A stretch of DNA of 22,500 bases, taken from Neocallimastix lanati (nom. inval.). Taxonomy: Eukaryota > Neocallimastigomycota > Neocallimastigomycetes > Neocallimastigales > Neocallimastigaceae. Location of the stretch: positions 1,542,501 through 1,565,000 of the forward strand of contig JACVTC010000017.1 of NCBI GenBank assembly GCA_016946835.1. The letters are read 5' to 3'. The notes below the pieces were generated by a model. The model worked only from the letters and a program-made list of their open reading frames with translations. It was not told the origin of the DNA and did no database searches. Below are positions 20,067-22,500 of the stretch, piece by piece (positions within the stretch are counted from its first letter, which is position 1; each line of letters opens with the position of its first letter). The translations under genes were made by a program, and so were the position numbers.

Positions 20067-20163
20067 ATAATAATAATAGTAATAATAATAATAATAATAA
20101 TATAATAATAATTATTTATAATAATAAATAAAAAAAATTAATAACAATTATAAAATCATTTAG

Positions 20164-20192
20164 GTGACTGATGTGACGATGTGACGTGACAC
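20164..20192 (+). repeat. Short GTGAC repeat
   Basis: GTGAC occurs four times in 29 bases (GTGACTGAT, GTGACGAT, GTGACGTGAC), an unusual GC-rich motif cluster in this DNA. It lies between the retrotransposon and the tandem duplication. Confidence 0.6.
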
Positions 20193-20210
20193 AAATTCAT
20201 TTTTCATCCT

Positions 20211-20317
20211 TAATTATTTTTCATCCACAATTTTTTTTTTTAAACTTTTTTTTTTTTTCCATAAATTATATATTATATATTATTTATTATTTTAATCTTT
20301 TCATTTTTTATCTTTTG

Positions 20318-20356
<39 letters not shown>

Positions 20357-20473
20357 ACAGTTATTTTTTCCTATATATTACTTATAATTCTATATTTTAT
20401 TTAATAGTAATTGATAAAGTTTTTTTTTTGTTATTTCTTTGTTTTATTTTTATTTTGCTGTATTTCTATTTTT
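20211..20473 (+). repeat. Tandem duplication, copy A
   Basis: Starts TAATTATTTTTCATCCACAA, contains TTTTAATCTTTTCATTTTTT and ATCTTTTGAAAA, then a 37-base A tract, then TTACTTATAATTCTATATTT, and ends GCTGTATTTCTATTTTT. The same order of segments repeats in copy B at a 262-base offset. Confidence 0.8.
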
Positions 20474-20623
20474 AATTATTTTTCATCCACAATTTTTTTT
20501 TAAAACTTTTTTTTTTTTTTTACTATTTAATTAAATATTAAATATTAAATATTAAATATTATTTATTATTTTAATCTTTTCATTTTTTATCTTTTGAAAA
20601 TAAAAAAAAAAAAAAAAAATATT

Positions 20624-20686
20624 TATTATTATTATTGTTAACAATCAAGATTATTATATAATAATTGTATATCTAATATAAAAATA
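20624..20686 (-). repeat. Right arm of inverted repeat around the retrotransposon
   Basis: Reverse complement of 15428-15485. The core 20640-20673 is an exact 34-base match. Confidence 0.8.
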
Positions 20687-20709
20687 TTAGATATTTTTAT
20701 ATTAGATAT
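20669..20709. repeat. Perfect 18-bp palindrome, 5-base loop
   Basis: Arms 20669-20686 and 20692-20709 (ATATCTAATATAAAAATA and its complement) around TTAGA. The left inverted-repeat copy at 15428 has only one of these arms, so the palindrome formed on the right side only or was lost on the left. Confidence 0.85.
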
Positions 20710-20756
20710 CTATTTATTACTTATAATTCTATATTTTATTTAATAGTAATTAATAA

Positions 20757-20790
<34 letters not shown>

Positions 20791-20806
20791 CGTATTTCTA
20801 TTTTTT

Positions 20807-21993
20807 ATTTCTAATTTATATTGCAAGAAAACTATAAAAAAAATAAAATAAAATAAAAAATTAAAATGTTCATATTTATAAAAATATATAAATTAATTAT
20901 TTTAATTAATTAAAATATATGTTTTATTATTGTTTTTATTATTTAATTTTATTATTATTATTATTATTGTTTATGGTTTTATTATGTAATATTTCTATTA
21001 GTATTATTATTTATTATTGTTATTATTAGTATTATCATTACTATTATTTATTACTATTATTTATTATTTATTCATTAATTTTTCCAATTATTTAATATTT
21101 ATATTGTTATTTATTCATTATTATAATATCTATATATTCAATTATAAATACAATTTTCATTATTTGTTATACAATTATTCAAATATTCAATTATACAATT
21201 ATTAAAATATTCATATATTTATATTATTATTATGTTTCAATAAATATATAAAGCTTTAATTTTATGACATCAAACTTTTTTTTTTTTATAATTTATCCGC
21301 TATTCATTTTTTTTTTTTGTAATAATAAAATTAAATATAAATATAAATATATGTATAAATTTAATTTTTATTGTTATTTTTTTATATATATATATATATA
21401 TTTTTTTTTGATGGTAATAATAATTAATAATTATATTATTAATAAATAATAAATAATAATTTCTCATATATTATTAAATAATATGAAGAATAGTATTAAA
21501 ATAATTAAATTAATAATTTTAATTATAATATTTTTTATTTTTTTTTTTTTTTTTTAATTTTATTACTTTGTTTTATAATGTAATGAAACCTTCTTTTCTC
21601 ATCTTTTTTATAATTATTATAAATAAATATGTTGACAATTGCTTTTATTTATTGATACAAAAAAAAAAATATTAAAGATTAGATATATTCTCAATAATTT
21701 TGAAATTTTGAAAATAAATAAAATAAAATAAATAAATAATAATAATGGAATAATAACAAATAATAATAATAATGGAATAATAACAAATAATAATAATAAT
21801 AATAATAAAACGAAACTTTTAATATATTTTTATTTATTAATTATAATTAATATATATATATATAAAATATATATAAAAAGGTGTCAAAAATGATCATTAG
21901 TAATTAATAATTAATTAATTATTATTGAATTGATTCAATTCAAAACTTTTTTTCTTTTTAAAATGAAATTATGAGACATCAAAATTAAAAATG

Positions 21994-22030
<37 letters not shown>

Positions 22031-22500
22031 TAATAATAATAAATAATAAATAATACCAACAATCATAATAATCATAATAATATTTTCTATCATTAAGAAA
22101 CCTTCCCATATATTGAGTTTTTTTTTTTTTTTTTTATTATTATTTTGCTATATTCTTTGTTTGGTTTCATATTTATAATTAAAAAAAAAGAGAATTACAA
22201 AATTAAAAATTATCATTGTATATAGAATAATAAATAATAATAAAATAATTAATAATTAATTAATAAATAATAAATAATAATTAATAATTAATAATTAAGT
22301 AATAAATAATAAATAATAAATAATAAATAATAAATAATAAATAATAAATAATTAAATAATTGAATAATAATAATAATAATTAAATAATTAAATAATTAAA
22401 TAATTGAATAATTGAATAATAATAATAATAATTAAATAATTAAATAATTAAATAATTAAATAATTAAATAATTGAATAATTGAATAATAATAATAATAAT
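20807..22500. other. Gene-free simple-sequence DNA to the window end
   Basis: Contains TTA microsatellites (about 20947-20967), ATTATT/ATT mixtures, an A tract at about 21992-22028, a short direct repeat (AATAATGGAATAATAACAAA, twice within 21740-21790) and, from about 22230, TAATAAA arrays passing into an AATTAAAT/AATTGAAT array. Frames at 21017-21205 and 21264-21449 are low-complexity. No gene is supported. Confidence 0.6.
22230..22500. repeat. TAATAAA then AATTAAATAATTGAAT minisatellite
   Basis: The 7-base TAATAAA array (about 22260-22345) changes to repeats of AATTAAAT with AATTGAAT and AATAATAAT interruptions that repeat at least three times up to the window edge, where the array is cut. 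Confidence 0.8.

Larger units (their letters stand above)
20473..20806 (+). repeat. Tandem duplication, copy B with an insertion
   Basis: Same segments as copy A, ending GCCGTATTTCTATTTTTT. It is about 70 bases longer because a block of about 90 bases (roughly 20621-20712) sits where copy A has only a short spacer. That block contains the inverted-repeat arm and a palindrome. Confidence 0.8.

Overview
This window looks like nuclear DNA of a social amoeba (Dictyostelium or a close relative). The base composition is extremely A+T rich, there are many pure A or T tracts of 25 to 48 bases, and long TTA/TAA and TAATAAA arrays. The few islands of balanced composition coincide with coding sequence. 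The best start codon follows an A run (641), and proteins are rich in Asn, Ser and Gln codons ending in A/T. This assignment is an inference from style, not from a database match.

Layout. 1-641 (minus) is the 5' part of an intronless-looking kelch-repeat gene that runs off the left edge. 642-5160 is mostly simple-sequence DNA with a perfect 16-bp hairpin (4764-4801) and one possible coding relic (3953-4048). 5163-5348 (minus) is a convincing C-terminal coding fragment without a start. 5349-7550 has homopolymers and faint decayed coding traces. 7613-7885 (minus) is an unusually GC-rich coding-like island with two perfect 11-bp hairpins at its 3' end. 8526-9020 (minus) is a complete gene for a small single-pass membrane protein. 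9021-13957 is simple-sequence DNA, including TAATAAA arrays in both orientations and a 57-bp higher-order repeat.

The right half is transposon-rich. 13958-15367 is a foldback/MITE-like element. Its inverted ends are built from repeated GCGAAATG/CCGAAATG modules, it starts with G-rich ends, and a 10-bp direct repeat flanks it. 15505-20066 is a Ty1/copia-order LTR retrotransposon (LTR, gag, protease, integrase, RNase H, LTR). The LTRs are nearly identical, but the coding region has many frame breaks and the reverse-transcriptase core is missing. The sequence after its 5' LTR is complementary to the internal anticodon arm of a lysine tRNA (CUU), suggesting half-tRNA priming. Copies of a ~60-bp sequence lie on both sides of it in opposite orientation. 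20211-20806 is a diverged tandem duplication, one copy of which carries that repeat as an insertion. The rest, to 22500, is simple-sequence DNA.

The genes do not form a pathway. The cellular genes (kelch protein, membrane protein, two orphan coding islands) are all on the minus strand. The right half appears to be a nest of mobile elements inserted near one another.
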